A DNA stretch of 64,000 nucleotides from Micromonospora sp. C31 (GTDB taxonomy: Bacteria > Actinomycetota > Actinomycetes > Mycobacteriales > Micromonosporaceae): contig NZ_JAGPXN010000023.1 of the NCBI RefSeq assembly GCF_018070575.1, positions 1-64,000 on the forward strand. The letters are read 5' to 3'. Made by a program: the position numbers and the translations under genes. The notes under the pieces were generated by a model. It saw nothing but the letters and a program-made list of their open reading frames with translations, was not told the DNA's origin and did not search any database. Below are positions 17,052 to 24,788 of the stretch, piece after piece (the first letter of the stretch is position 1; each line of letters opens with the position of its first letter).

Positions 17052-17273
17052 GCCGGCACGATACCGGCGCCGCCGGCTGCCGGATGCCCCGAGAAGCCCA
17101 CGCTGCTGAACGCGTTCCGCCGTTTTGGTACGCCATCTGCCCCGCCACCGGCCCGCCCGGTCGTGCCGGGGCCGATCGGTCCCTTCGTCCCGCCGTACCG
17201 GGGGCCGGGGCGCGTGAACAACGCCGCTCCCGCCTCGCGCTGGCTCGACCGCTGGGACGTGGGCCGCCGATGA
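17028..17273 (+). CDS. possible small proline-rich protein
   Basis: An open frame whose last part (FRRFGTPSAPPPARPVVPGPI..., ending RWLDRWDVGRR) looks more protein-like than its first 25 codons, which overlap the oppositely oriented small membrane gene. Its TGA overlaps the ATG of the next gene (ATGA at 17270-17273), a pattern of coupled translation, so at least the 3' part is probably translated. The true start is unclear and may be a non-ATG codon near 17100. Product unknown. Confidence 0.35.
   Translation: MPRLDRTHAGTIPAPPAAGCPEKPTLLNAFRRFGTPSAPPPARPVVPGPIGPFVPPYRGPGRVNNAAPASRWLDRWDVGRR
17058..17063 (-). promoter_or_regulatory. -10 box TATCGT for the small membrane peptide
   Basis: Minus-strand TATCGT followed by 6 nt and ATG (17051), the leaderless geometry. 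Confidence 0.5.
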
Positions 17274-17491
17274 GCGCACGGAAGCCGCCTCCCGAGCGGA
17301 AGCTGAAGGCCGGCGAAGTCGTCCACCTGACCCCCGCCGCGTCCCCGCAGTTCACGAAGCCGATCTTCGTCCGCCTGATCCGCGAGATCCCCGAGCGGCA
17401 CCCGCCGTACGGCTGGCTGTGGTTCGAGGGCTATTCGACGCGCCCGGCGCCGCCGTGGCGAAGCCTGCACTGGGCGACGCCCGTCCTCTGA
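17270..17491 (+). CDS. small conserved protein, probably frameshifted near its end
   Basis: 73 residues beginning MSARKPPPERKLKAGEVVHLTP, with KPIFVRLIREIPERHPPYGWLWFEGY. I recall similar short actinobacterial proteins that continue after the EGY segment with an LD-x-x-G-x-AV-x-KREL-like tail. Here the reading frame changes at 17433-17436: one extra T would restore GYFDAPGAAVAKPALGDARPL, which fits that tail better than the present YSTRPAPPWRSLHWA. This is either a recent frameshift or a sequencing error. It is coupled to the preceding open frame by ATGA overlap. Confidence 0.5.
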   Translation: MSARKPPPERKLKAGEVVHLTPAASPQFTKPIFVRLIREIPERHPPYGWLWFEGYSTRPAPPWRSLHWATPVL

Positions 17492-17556
17492 CAGGGGTGA
17501 GGTGGCCCGCCGGCCGGTATACCCGGGGGCGCACCCGGCGGCACCACCCCCGGACC

Positions 17557-18594
17557 TCACCAGGCGGCGACGAGGAAGCCGGCGGTGATCGCCAGCGGGC
17601 CACCCAGGGCGACGGCCACCGCCCAGCGGCGGGCGCGGGGATCGGCGATTCGGGTCGACCCCGTCCACCGCGCGATCCCGGCGGCGCAGCCCAGCACCAC
17701 CAGCAGGCCGAGCAGCCAGCGCAGGTGCGCGGCCGGGCCGGTGTCCGCGTACGCGGTGCCGCCGTCCGGGCCGGTCATCCGGGCCGGCAGCGTCGTGCCG
17801 GTCGCGGTGCGCTCGGCGGCCACCCCGCTCACCCGTACGCCGTGCGCGGTCCACGTCTCGTCGGCGGGGGCGAAGTTGCCCCTGCAACGCTGCGTCAGCC
17901 CGCCCCCGGTGCAGTCGGCGATCACCACCGTCCCCCGCGTGGCGTGCCCCACCGCCAGCCAGAACGGACCGGCGCTGACCCAGGCGAAGAACGCCGCGAC
18001 CAGGCTCAACGCCAGCAGTGCGGCCAGCCCCGGCAGCGGATCGGGCGGACGCGGGGTGCGCCGGGCCCGCCGCCGCGCGGCGGCGTCCCGCGTCGACCGC
18101 TGCCGCTCGTGGGGCGGCTCGTCCCGGATCGGCGTGCCGTCCCAGTGCACCAGCTCGATCGGTAACCAGTACGCGCCGTCGCCGTCGGGTGCGTCCCCGC
18201 CGTCCGGCGTACGCCCGCCGTCGTCCCGGTCGCGCGCGGGTCGACCGCCCTCGCCGTCCGGCGTACGCCCGCCGTCGTCGCGGCCCGGCGCACCGTCGGC
18301 GGGGGAACGCCCCCGGCGGGGCCAGCGGTTCGGCTGCCGGACGGGGACCCGGCGCGGCAGGGCGTCCAGCGGCGCCCCGGTCGTGGGCTCCACCTCGACG
18401 GCGGGTGCCGGGGACGGCGGCGCCGCCACCGGTCCGTCGGCCTCGGCGGGCGGCTGCGGCGGTGCGACGGCCGGGACCACCCGGGGGTGCGGCGCGAGGG
18501 TGCCGCGCGGAGCACCCGCCCCGCCGCCGTCCCCCGGGCCGGAAGGCCGGTCGTCGTGATCACGGGCCGCTCGTCTGCCAGTCACGGCGTCCAT
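17557..18594 (-). CDS. membrane protein with long disordered N-terminus
   Basis: 345 residues. Residues 1-190 are Pro/Gly/Arg/Asp-rich and include near-identical DDGGRTPDG units. Three hydrophobic segments follow: about 198-225 (GLAALLALSLVAAFFAWVSAGPFWLA), about 287-305 and about 325-343. Between the first two lies an extracytoplasmic loop with IADCTGGGLTQRCRGNF and GVRVSGVAAERT, where two cysteines could bond. The function is unknown. The ATG at 18594 was preferred over an upstream ATG because the extra 45 residues look non-coding. Confidence 0.6.
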   Translation of the reverse strand: MDAVTGRRAARDHDDRPSGPGDGGGAGAPRGTLAPHPRVVPAVAPPQPPAEADGPVAAPPSPAPAVEVEPTTGAPLDALPRRVPVRQPNRWPRRGRSPADGAPGRDDGGRTPDGEGGRPARDRDDGGRTPDGGDAPDGDGAYWLPIELVHWDGTPIRDEPPHERQRSTRDAAARRRARRTPRPPDPLPGLAALLALSLVAAFFAWVSAGPFWLAVGHATRGTVVIADCTGGGLTQRCRGNFAPADETWTAHGVRVSGVAAERTATGTTLPARMTGPDGGTAYADTGPAAHLRWLLGLLVVLGCAAGIARWTGSTRIADPRARRWAVAVALGGPLAITAGFLVAAW

Positions 18595-18729
18595 TGCACC
18601 CCGCCATCCGGACCGGGGTCGGCAGCTCAGGCCGCGTGTCGGCGACAAATCGGGCGGACGGCGGGCCCGATCCGGTCGGGCCACCGGCCCATCGGCCCTA
18701 TTGGTTCGCGGTCGTCCGGAGCGGGTCAC

Positions 18730-18735
18730 TAGGCT
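18730..18735 (+). promoter_or_regulatory. -10 box TAGGCT for metG
   Basis: TAGGCT ends 8 nt before the metG ATG. The same hexamer recurs before rsmA and ispE. Confidence 0.55.
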
Positions 18736-18743
18736 TGCTGGTC

Positions 18744-20546
18744 ATGAGTCACGTTCTCGCGGCGGTCGCCTGGCCGTACGCCAACGGCCCGCGCCACATC
18801 GGCCACGTCTCCGGTTTCGGCGTTCCCTCCGACGTCTTCAGCCGGTACATGCGGATGGCCGGGCACGACGTGCTCATGGTCTCGGGCACCGACGAGCACG
18901 GCACCCCCATCCAGGTGCAGGCGGACGCCGACGGGGTCACCCCGCGCGAGCTGGCCGACCGCTACAACCGGGTGATCGTGGAGGACCTGCACGGCCTCGG
19001 GCTCTCCTACGACCTGTTCACCCGCACCACCACCCGCAACCACTACGCGGTGGTGCAGGAGCTGTTCGAGGGGATGCACCGCAACGGCTACATCGTCCCG
19101 AAGACCACCATGGGGGCGATCTCCCCGTCCACCGGCCGGACGCTGCCCGACCGCTACATCGAGGGCACCTGCCCGATCTGCGGCTACGACAGCGCCCGCG
19201 GCGACCAGTGCGACAACTGCGGCAACCAGCTCGACCCGGTCGACCTGATCGACCCGAAGTCGCGGATCAACGGCGAGACCCCGAAGTTCGTCGAGACCGA
19301 GCACTTCTTCCTCGACCTGCCCGCCCTGGCGGACGTGCTGCGGCAGTGGCTCGACACCCGCGAGGGCTGGCGGCCCAACGTGCTGCGCTTCTCGAAGAAC
19401 CTGCTCGACGACCTCCAGCCCCGGGCCATCACCCGCGACCTGGAGTGGGGCGTGCCGATCCCGCTCGACGGCTGGCGGGACCGCCCCGACAAGCGGATCT
19501 ACGTCTGGTTCGACGCGGTGATCGGCTACCTGTCCGCCTCGATCGAGTGGGCCCGCCGCTCCGGCGACCCGGAGGCCTGGCGCAGGTGGTGGTCCGCCGA
19601 CGGAGTCGGCGGTGACGCCGGCGGCTACTACTTCATGGGCAAGGACAACATCGTCTTCCACTCGGTGATCTGGCCGGCGCTGCTCTCCGGCTACTCCGGC
19701 GAGGGCAGCCGCGACGGCGAGCCGGGCCGGCTCGGCCGGCTCAACCTGCCCACCGAGGTGGTCTCCAGCGAATACCTGACCATGGAGGGGAAGAAGTTCT
19801 CCTCGTCGCGCCGGGTCGTCATCTACGTCCGCGACTTCCTGGAGCGCTACGACGCCGACGCGCTGCGCTACTTCATCGCCGCCGCCGGCCCGGAGAGCAA
19901 CGACACCGACTTCACCTGGGCCGAGTTCCTCCGCCGCAACAACGACGAGCTGGTCGCCGGCTGGGGCAACCTGGTCAACCGGTCCGTCTCCATGGCGGCC
20001 AAGAACTTCGGCGCGATCCCGCCCGTCGACCCGGCCGGCCTCACCGAGGCCGACGAGGCGCTGCTCGCCGTCGCCCGGGCCGGCTTCGCCACCGTCGGTG
20101 ACCTGATCGCCCGGCACCGGCAGAAGCAGGCCATCGGCGAGGCGATGCGGGTGGTCGCCGAGGCCAACCGGTACCTCTCCGAGCAGGCGCCGTGGAAACT
20201 CAAGGGCGAGGACGACAAGCCGCGGATGGGCACCATCCTGCACGTCGCCCTCCAGGTGGTCAGCGACGCCAACACGCTGCTCACCCCGTTCCTGCCGCAC
20301 TCCGCGCAGAAGGTGCACGAGCTGCTCGGCGGCACCGGCGTACACGCCCCGATGCCGGTGATCGAGGAGGTCGAGGACCTCGACGGCGGGCCCGCCTACC
20401 CGGTGCTCACCGGCGACTACCGCGTCGGCGCGCGCTGGGAGTCCGTACCGCTTCAGGCCGGCCGGCCGCTGGCCGCGCCCAAGCCGGTCTTCCGCAAGCT
20501 CGACCCGTCGATCGTCGACGAGGAACTGGCCCGCCTGGCCGGCTGA
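18744..20546 (+). CDS. metG: methionyl-tRNA synthetase
   Basis: 600 residues, class I synthetase attaching methionine to tRNA-Met. HIGH is at residues 18-21 (PRHIGHVSGFG). The zinc knuckle uses CPICGYDSARGDQCDNC (about 146-162). The second nucleotide-binding motif is KFSSSR (in EGKKFSSSRRVV, about 353-358), a known variant of KMSKS in this subgroup. The anticodon-binding helical domain follows. No C-terminal dimerisation domain is present, consistent with the actinobacterial form. It precedes tatD-rsmA-ispE as in mycobacteria, although in M. tuberculosis metG points the other way. Confidence 0.97.
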   Translation: MSHVLAAVAWPYANGPRHIGHVSGFGVPSDVFSRYMRMAGHDVLMVSGTDEHGTPIQVQADADGVTPRELADRYNRVIVEDLHGLGLSYDLFTRTTTRNHYAVVQELFEGMHRNGYIVPKTTMGAISPSTGRTLPDRYIEGTCPICGYDSARGDQCDNCGNQLDPVDLIDPKSRINGETPKFVETEHFFLDLPALADVLRQWLDTREGWRPNVLRFSKNLLDDLQPRAITRDLEWGVPIPLDGWRDRPDKRIYVWFDAVIGYLSASIEWARRSGDPEAWRRWWSADGVGGDAGGYYFMGKDNIVFHSVIWPALLSGYSGEGSRDGEPGRLGRLNLPTEVVSSEYLTMEGKKFSSSRRVVIYVRDFLERYDADALRYFIAAAGPESNDTDFTWAEFLRRNNDELVAGWGNLVNRSVSMAAKNFGAIPPVDPAGLTEADEALLAVARAGFATVGDLIARHRQKQAIGEAMRVVAEANRYLSEQAPWKLKGEDDKPRMGTILHVALQVVSDANTLLTPFLPHSAQKVHELLGGTGVHAPMPVIEEVEDLDGGPAYPVLTGDYRVGARWESVPLQAGRPLAAPKPVFRKLDPSIVDEELARLAG

Positions 20547-20562
20547 CGGCCGCCCCCGCGCC

Positions 20563-20596
20563 GACGGGCGCGACCCCCTCGGGGGCCGCGCCCGTC
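20563..20596. terminator. hairpin terminator between convergent genes
   Basis: GACGGGCGCGACCCCC (20563-20578) pairs with GGGGGCCGCGCCCGTC (20581-20596) with one mismatch and a very short loop. It separates metG from the convergent hydrolase gene. Confidence 0.75.
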
Positions 20597-20643
20597 GCCG
20601 TCGTAGGCCGGCCAGCCACACCGGACCCGGTGCCGGTGGCGCG

Positions 20644-21495
20644 TCAGGCCCGGGCCATCGCCGGTGCGCCGATGAAATCCATGATGCTGCGGTTCACCTC
20701 GGCCGCGTTCGTCCACGGGATGCCGTGCGGGGCGCCCTTCAGGGTGACCAGCTGGCTGCCGGGCAGCATCGGCTGGAGCCGCTGACCGGTCTTCGGGTAC
20801 GGCAGCACCGCGTCGGCGTCACCCTGCACGATCAGCACCGGCACGTCGATGCGGGACACGTCGCCCCGGAAGTCGGTCTGCCAGGCGTCCACGCAGTCGT
20901 GGGTGCCCTTCGCCGAGGCCCGCGCGCCGATCTCCCAGTGCGCCCGGAACGCCTCCTCGCTGACCAGCCTGCCCTTGTTCTCTCCGTAGTTGAAGAACGC
21001 CTCGCAGAAGGTGGTGAGATAGGCGAACCGGTCGTCGACGATGGCCTGCTGGAAGCCCTGGAAGAGGCTCTTCTCGACTCCCTCCGGGTTGTCCGAGGTC
21101 CTCAACAGGAACGGCGCGAGGGGGGCCAGCAGCACCGCCCGGTCCACCCGCTGCGAGCCGTACACGCCCAGGTAACGGGTCACCTCGCCGGTGCCCATCG
21201 AGTGCCCCACCAGGATCGCGTCGCGCAGGTCCAGCTCCGTCATCAGCACGTCGAGGTCGGCGGCGAAGGTGTCGTAGTCGTACCCGGACGCCGGCTGGGC
21301 GGAGCTGCCGAACCCCCGCCGGTCGTACGTGATCGTCCGGTATCCGGCGGCCAGCAGCGGCCCGGTCTGCTTCTCCCAGCTCGCCCCGTTGAACGGGAAG
21401 CCGTGGATCAGCACGATCGGCTGACCGGAGCCGTGGTCCTCGTAGTACAGGTCGACGGGGGCGGAGTTCTCCGTCCCCACGGTGATGAAGGGCAT
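20644..21495 (-). CDS. alpha/beta hydrolase, cofactor-free haloperoxidase-like
   Basis: 283 residues with the usual fold: IVLIHGFPFNGASWEKQ (oxyanion region), YDRRGFGSSAQP, the nucleophile elbow VGHSMGTGEV (Ser near 98), acid VPVLIVQGDADAVLP (Asp), and the C-terminal His in KGAPHGIPW. The pattern matches chloroperoxidase/esterase-like hydrolases; the natural substrate is unknown. There is no signal peptide, so it is cytoplasmic. The start at 21495 has CAGGAGA about 6 nt upstream; the open frame extends 24 codons further without a site. Confidence 0.88.
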   Translation of the reverse strand: MPFITVGTENSAPVDLYYEDHGSGQPIVLIHGFPFNGASWEKQTGPLLAAGYRTITYDRRGFGSSAQPASGYDYDTFAADLDVLMTELDLRDAILVGHSMGTGEVTRYLGVYGSQRVDRAVLLAPLAPFLLRTSDNPEGVEKSLFQGFQQAIVDDRFAYLTTFCEAFFNYGENKGRLVSEEAFRAHWEIGARASAKGTHDCVDAWQTDFRGDVSRIDVPVLIVQGDADAVLPYPKTGQRLQPMLPGSQLVTLKGAPHGIPWTNAAEVNRSIMDFIGAPAMARA

Positions 21496-21585
21496 GCGCG
21501 TCTCCTGGTCACGTGACGGTCGGGACGCCGGCGGGTTCCCGCCCTGCCCGCGGTTATGCCGCCGCACGCGCCCGCCGGGCCCCGG

Positions 21586-22818
21586 TCACGGCGGGTACGG
21601 CAGGTCCACCACCCGGTCGTCGGTGACCTCCGCGGCGGGCGCCCACGTCTCGTAGACGCCCCGCTCCTGGCACTGCGCCCCCGTCTCCGCCACCGCGTCC
21701 GGGCCCGGCCGACGCAGGCGCAGGCGCAGCCACCCGGACTCCTCCCGCAGCACCAGGCAGGGCACGCCCCGCCAGTCGACCAACCGCAGCCGGCGGGCCG
21801 CCGACTCCACCGGGTAACGGGCGGCCCGGGTCATCGCCAGCACCCGGAACCCGCCCGGCAGGTCGGCCACCGCCTCGTACTCGCCGCCGGCGTAGCCGCC
21901 GACCAGCCGGGTCGAGCGGGGCGCCTCGCCGGTCGGCACGTACTCCTGGTCGGGGGAGAGCCCCGGCACCGCCGCCAGCAGGTGCCGCCACTGCGGGCCC
22001 ACCATCCGCAGCCAGCCGCGCTGCTCGGCCTGGTAGCTGTAGAGCACCACCTCCACGCCGTCGGCCGGGTAGGCGAGCAGGGTGGCGTTCGCCGGCATCG
22101 GCAGGTCCGCGAAGTCCCGGGTGACGAACTCCGGCACGAGCTGGGCGCTGCTCGGCACGAAGCCGGTGCCGAGCACCGCCCCGCCCAGCCGGTCCCGGGG
22201 GGCGAGCGCGGTCAGCCCCCGGTGCGCCTCGCCGACCGGCACGTCGTAGTCGGCCGGGTCGGCCGCCCGCCAACGCAGCGCGTACGTCACGTCCGCGCCG
22301 TCGTGACCACCCGTGCCGTCGGTGCGCAGCACGGCCGTCGCCGCCGGCGTACGCAGGTGCGCCACGTCGTGCTCCCGGTAGCAGAAGCCGTGCGGCAGCC
22401 ACCCGCGCACGTATCCGGCGAGCTGCCGCGCGGAGAGCACCTTGACCATCCGGGTGCCCCGCCGCAGCACCGCCGAGGCGCGCACCGCCGCCAGCGTCGG
22501 GTCACCGGCCGCCGCCGGCTGCTGGCTGAGCTGCTGCACGTACGACCAGCCCAGATCCCGGTGCAGCGGCACCAGCAGGGGGGACTCCGCCTCCTCGATC
22601 GGCACCGCCGTCGGGTGCACGACGGCGACCTCGGTGGCGTGCGCGTACCTGCGCCACGGCAGCGCGGCGCCGGGCCGGGGCGCCCACTCGAAGCCGGGCG
22701 CCTCCTCGGCGCTGAACAGCTCGTACGCCGCGCCGCGGGCGATCTCCTCCGCCGGGTACACCACGCCCCCGTACGTCACGCGCGGGCCGTCTGCGCTGCT
22801 CTGTGGGGTGACGGTCAC
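21586..22818 (-). CDS. hypothetical protein, 410 residues
   Basis: Not recognised. There is no signal peptide, membrane span or nucleotide motif. The N-terminal third contains YELFSAEEAPGFEWAPRPG and WSYVQQLSQQP; the C-terminal third has a strand-rich pattern (GEYEAVADLPGGFRVLAM; GVPCLVLREESGWLRLRLRRP) resembling a small barrel. I chose GTG 22818 because minus-strand TAGCGT ends 7 nt upstream; the frame remains open further up but that region is the promoter and start of divergent tatD. Confidence 0.68.
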   Translation of the reverse strand: MTVTPQSSADGPRVTYGGVVYPAEEIARGAAYELFSAEEAPGFEWAPRPGAALPWRRYAHATEVAVVHPTAVPIEEAESPLLVPLHRDLGWSYVQQLSQQPAAAGDPTLAAVRASAVLRRGTRMVKVLSARQLAGYVRGWLPHGFCYREHDVAHLRTPAATAVLRTDGTGGHDGADVTYALRWRAADPADYDVPVGEAHRGLTALAPRDRLGGAVLGTGFVPSSAQLVPEFVTRDFADLPMPANATLLAYPADGVEVVLYSYQAEQRGWLRMVGPQWRHLLAAVPGLSPDQEYVPTGEAPRSTRLVGGYAGGEYEAVADLPGGFRVLAMTRAARYPVESAARRLRLVDWRGVPCLVLREESGWLRLRLRRPGPDAVAETGAQCQERGVYETWAPAAEVTDDRVVDLPYPP

Positions 22819-22825
22819 CCCGACG

Positions 22826-22831
22826 ACGCTA
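22826..22831 (-). promoter_or_regulatory. -10 box TAGCGT, leaderless
   Basis: Minus-strand TAGCGT, 7 nt, then the GTG start at 22818. Confidence 0.5.
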
Positions 22832-22912
22832 GGCGCGAGATGTGCCCTCGGGGTGAACGGCCGATGGCGTCCCCGGAACGCGGGCCACCCGCGGTGTGTG
22901 ATGCTGGCCGCG

Positions 22913-23827
22913 ATGAGCGAGCCCACCGAAACCCGCAAGCAGCGCGCCGCCCGCCGGGCCGGGGAGTTCCCGCCCGTACCCGAGCCGCTGCCCCGCCCCG
23001 TGCCGGACAGCCACACCCACCTCGACATCACCGTCAGCGAGGCCGGCACGCCCCCGCCGCCGCGCGCGGACGGGGACCGGGGCGCCGGGCCCACCGGGGA
23101 CCCGGTCGCCGCGGCCGTCGCCGTCGCCGCGTCGGTGGGCGTCGACCGGCTGGTGCAGGTCGGCGTGGACGTCGCCTCCTCCCGCTGGGGGGCCGACGTC
23201 GCCGACACCCAGCCGGCCGTGCTGGCCACCGTGGCGCTGCACCCCAACGAGGCGCCCCGCCTGCCCGACCTGGACGAGGCGCTGCGCGAGATCGAGGCGC
23301 TCGCCGCCCGGGACCGGGTGCGCGGGATCGGCGAGACCGGCATGGACTTCTTCCGCACCGGCGAGGAGGGCCGCGCCGTGCAGGAGGAGAGCTTCCGGGC
23401 GCACATCGCCATCGCCAAGCGGTACGGCAAGGCGCTCGTCGTGCACGACCGGGACGCGCACGCCGACGTGCTGCGGATCCTCGACGACGAGGGCGCACCG
23501 GACACCGTGGTGCTGCACTGCTTCTCCGGCGACGCCGACTTCGCCCGCGAGTGCGTCCGCCGGGGCTACCTGCTCAGCTTCGCCGGCACGGTCACCTTCG
23601 GCAGCGCCGCCGCGCTGCGGGAGGCCGCCGCGCTGACCCCGGTCGAGCAGCTCCTGGTCGAGACCGACGCGCCCTACCTGACCCCGATGCCGCACCGGGG
23701 CCGGCCGAACGCCTCGTACCTGATCCCGCTGACCGTACGGTCGTTGGCCGAGACGACCGGCACGGACCTGGACCGGCTCTGCGCCGCCCTCTCCGCCACC
23801 GGCGACCGCGTCTTCGGCCCGTGGTGA
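22913..23827 (+). CDS. tatD: TatD-family metal-dependent deoxyribonuclease
   Basis: 304 residues. Metal-binding motifs in order are DSHTHLDI (about 31-38), GIGETGMDFFR (about 140), VVHDRDAHAD, VLHCFSGD (about 197-204) and VETDAPYLTPMP (about 248). TatD enzymes are 3'-5' DNA/RNA exonucleases of the metallohydrolase fold. Compared with E. coli TatD there is an extra 30-residue N-terminus and a Pro/Arg/Gly-rich insert after the first motif. GATGCT ends 7 nt before the ATG, again a leaderless geometry. In M. tuberculosis tatD is followed by rpfB; here rsmA follows directly. Confidence 0.92.
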   Translation: MSEPTETRKQRAARRAGEFPPVPEPLPRPVPDSHTHLDITVSEAGTPPPPRADGDRGAGPTGDPVAAAVAVAASVGVDRLVQVGVDVASSRWGADVADTQPAVLATVALHPNEAPRLPDLDEALREIEALAARDRVRGIGETGMDFFRTGEEGRAVQEESFRAHIAIAKRYGKALVVHDRDAHADVLRILDDEGAPDTVVLHCFSGDADFARECVRRGYLLSFAGTVTFGSAAALREAAALTPVEQLLVETDAPYLTPMPHRGRPNASYLIPLTVRSLAETTGTDLDRLCAALSATGDRVFGPW

Positions 23828-23880
23828 AAGGAAGGGCCCCTTCCTAACGCATAGCGTTAGGAAGGGGCCCTTCCTTTCAC
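23824..23880. repeat. perfect 27-bp palindrome of the GGAAGG/CCTTCC family
   Basis: The 27 bases 23824-23850 are the exact reverse complement of 23854-23880, separated by ATA. The left arm includes the tatD stop codon (23825-23827). As RNA it would form a 27-bp hairpin able to terminate transcription before rsmA. Related palindromes occur at 63072-63127. This looks like a dispersed palindromic repeat, not a gene-specific terminator. Confidence 0.85.
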
Positions 23881-23895
23881 GCAAGGCGGCCGGCA

Positions 23896-23901
23896 TAGGC
23901 T
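23896..23901 (+). promoter_or_regulatory. -10 box TAGGCT for rsmA
   Basis: TAGGCT, 7 nt, then GTG at 23909; no ribosome binding site is present. Confidence 0.6.
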
Positions 23902-23908
23902 ACGGGGC

Positions 23909-24778
23909 GTGACCGGTCTCCTCGGCCCGGCGGAGATCCGGGAACTGGCCGCCCGGCTGGGCGTCACCCCCACCAAGAGGCTCGGCCAGAACTTCGTGCA
24001 CGACCCGAACACCGTCCGGCGCATCGTCGCCGCCGCCGGGCTGAGCCCGGACGACGTGGCGCTGGAGGTCGGCCCCGGCCTCGGTTCGCTCACCCTCGCC
24101 CTGCTTCCCGCCGCCGCGCACGTGCACGCCGTGGAGCTGGACCGGACGCTGGCCGGCGCGCTGCCGGAGACCGCCGCCCGGCACGCCGGGCCCGACGCCG
24201 CGCGGCTGAGCGTGCACCACGCCGACGCGCTGCGCGTCCGCGCCGCCGAGCTGGCCGACCCGGCGCCGACCGCGCTGGTGGCGAACCTGCCCTACAACGT
24301 GGCCGTGCCGGTGGTGCTGCACCTGCTCGCCGAGCTGCCCAGCCTGCGGCACGGGCTGGTGATGGTGCAGAAGGAGGTCGCCGACCGGCTCGTCGCCGGC
24401 CCCGGCTCCAAGGTGTACGGCGTACCGTCGGTCAAGCTCGCCTGGTACGCCGCGTCCCGCGCCGCCGGGAAGGTCCCGCCGAACGTCTTCTGGCCGGTGC
24501 CGAACGTCGACTCCGGGCTGGTCGCCTTCGCCCGCCGCGAACCGCCCCGCGCCGACGTACCCCGGGAACGGGTCTTTGCCGTGGTGGACGCGGCCTTCGC
24601 GCAGCGCCGCAAGACCCTGCGCGCGGCGCTGGCCGGCTGGGCCGGCGGCGCGGACCGGGCCGCCGCCGCGCTCACCGCAGCCGGCGTCGACCCCGGCGCA
24701 CGCGGTGAGTCGCTCACCGTCGAGCAGTTCGCCGCCATCGCCGCGTCGGCTCCGGCCGCCCCACCCGCCGCGCAGTAG
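23909..24778 (+). CDS. rsmA: 16S rRNA dimethyladenosine transferase
   Basis: 289 residues. It dimethylates A1518 and A1519 near the 3' end of 16S rRNA. KRLGQNFVHD (23-32), the SAM-binding EVGPGLGS (53-60), ELDRT, and the catalytic NLPYNV (about 125-130) are present, and FWPVPNVDSGLV and FAQRRKTLRAAL are typical of the family. The stop codon TAG at 24776 doubles as the start of the ispE -10 box. Order tatD-rsmA-ispE is conserved in actinobacteria. Confidence 0.95.
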   Translation: MTGLLGPAEIRELAARLGVTPTKRLGQNFVHDPNTVRRIVAAAGLSPDDVALEVGPGLGSLTLALLPAAAHVHAVELDRTLAGALPETAARHAGPDAARLSVHHADALRVRAAELADPAPTALVANLPYNVAVPVVLHLLAELPSLRHGLVMVQKEVADRLVAGPGSKVYGVPSVKLAWYAASRAAGKVPPNVFWPVPNVDSGLVAFARREPPRADVPRERVFAVVDAAFAQRRKTLRAALAGWAGGADRAAAALTAAGVDPGARGESLTVEQFAAIAASAPAAPPAAQ

Positions 24779-24781
24779 GCT
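24776..24781 (+). promoter_or_regulatory. -10 box TAGGCT for ispE overlapping the rsmA stop
   Basis: The first three bases are the rsmA stop codon. The box ends 7 nt before the ispE GTG (24789). Confidence 0.55.
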
Positions 24782-24788
24782 GACGCCC

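Noticed and set aside
19795..19812. MetG lacking KMSKS
   Set aside because: KFSSSR is an accepted variant in this subgroup of methionyl-tRNA synthetases and all other motifs are intact, so it is not a sign of inactivity.
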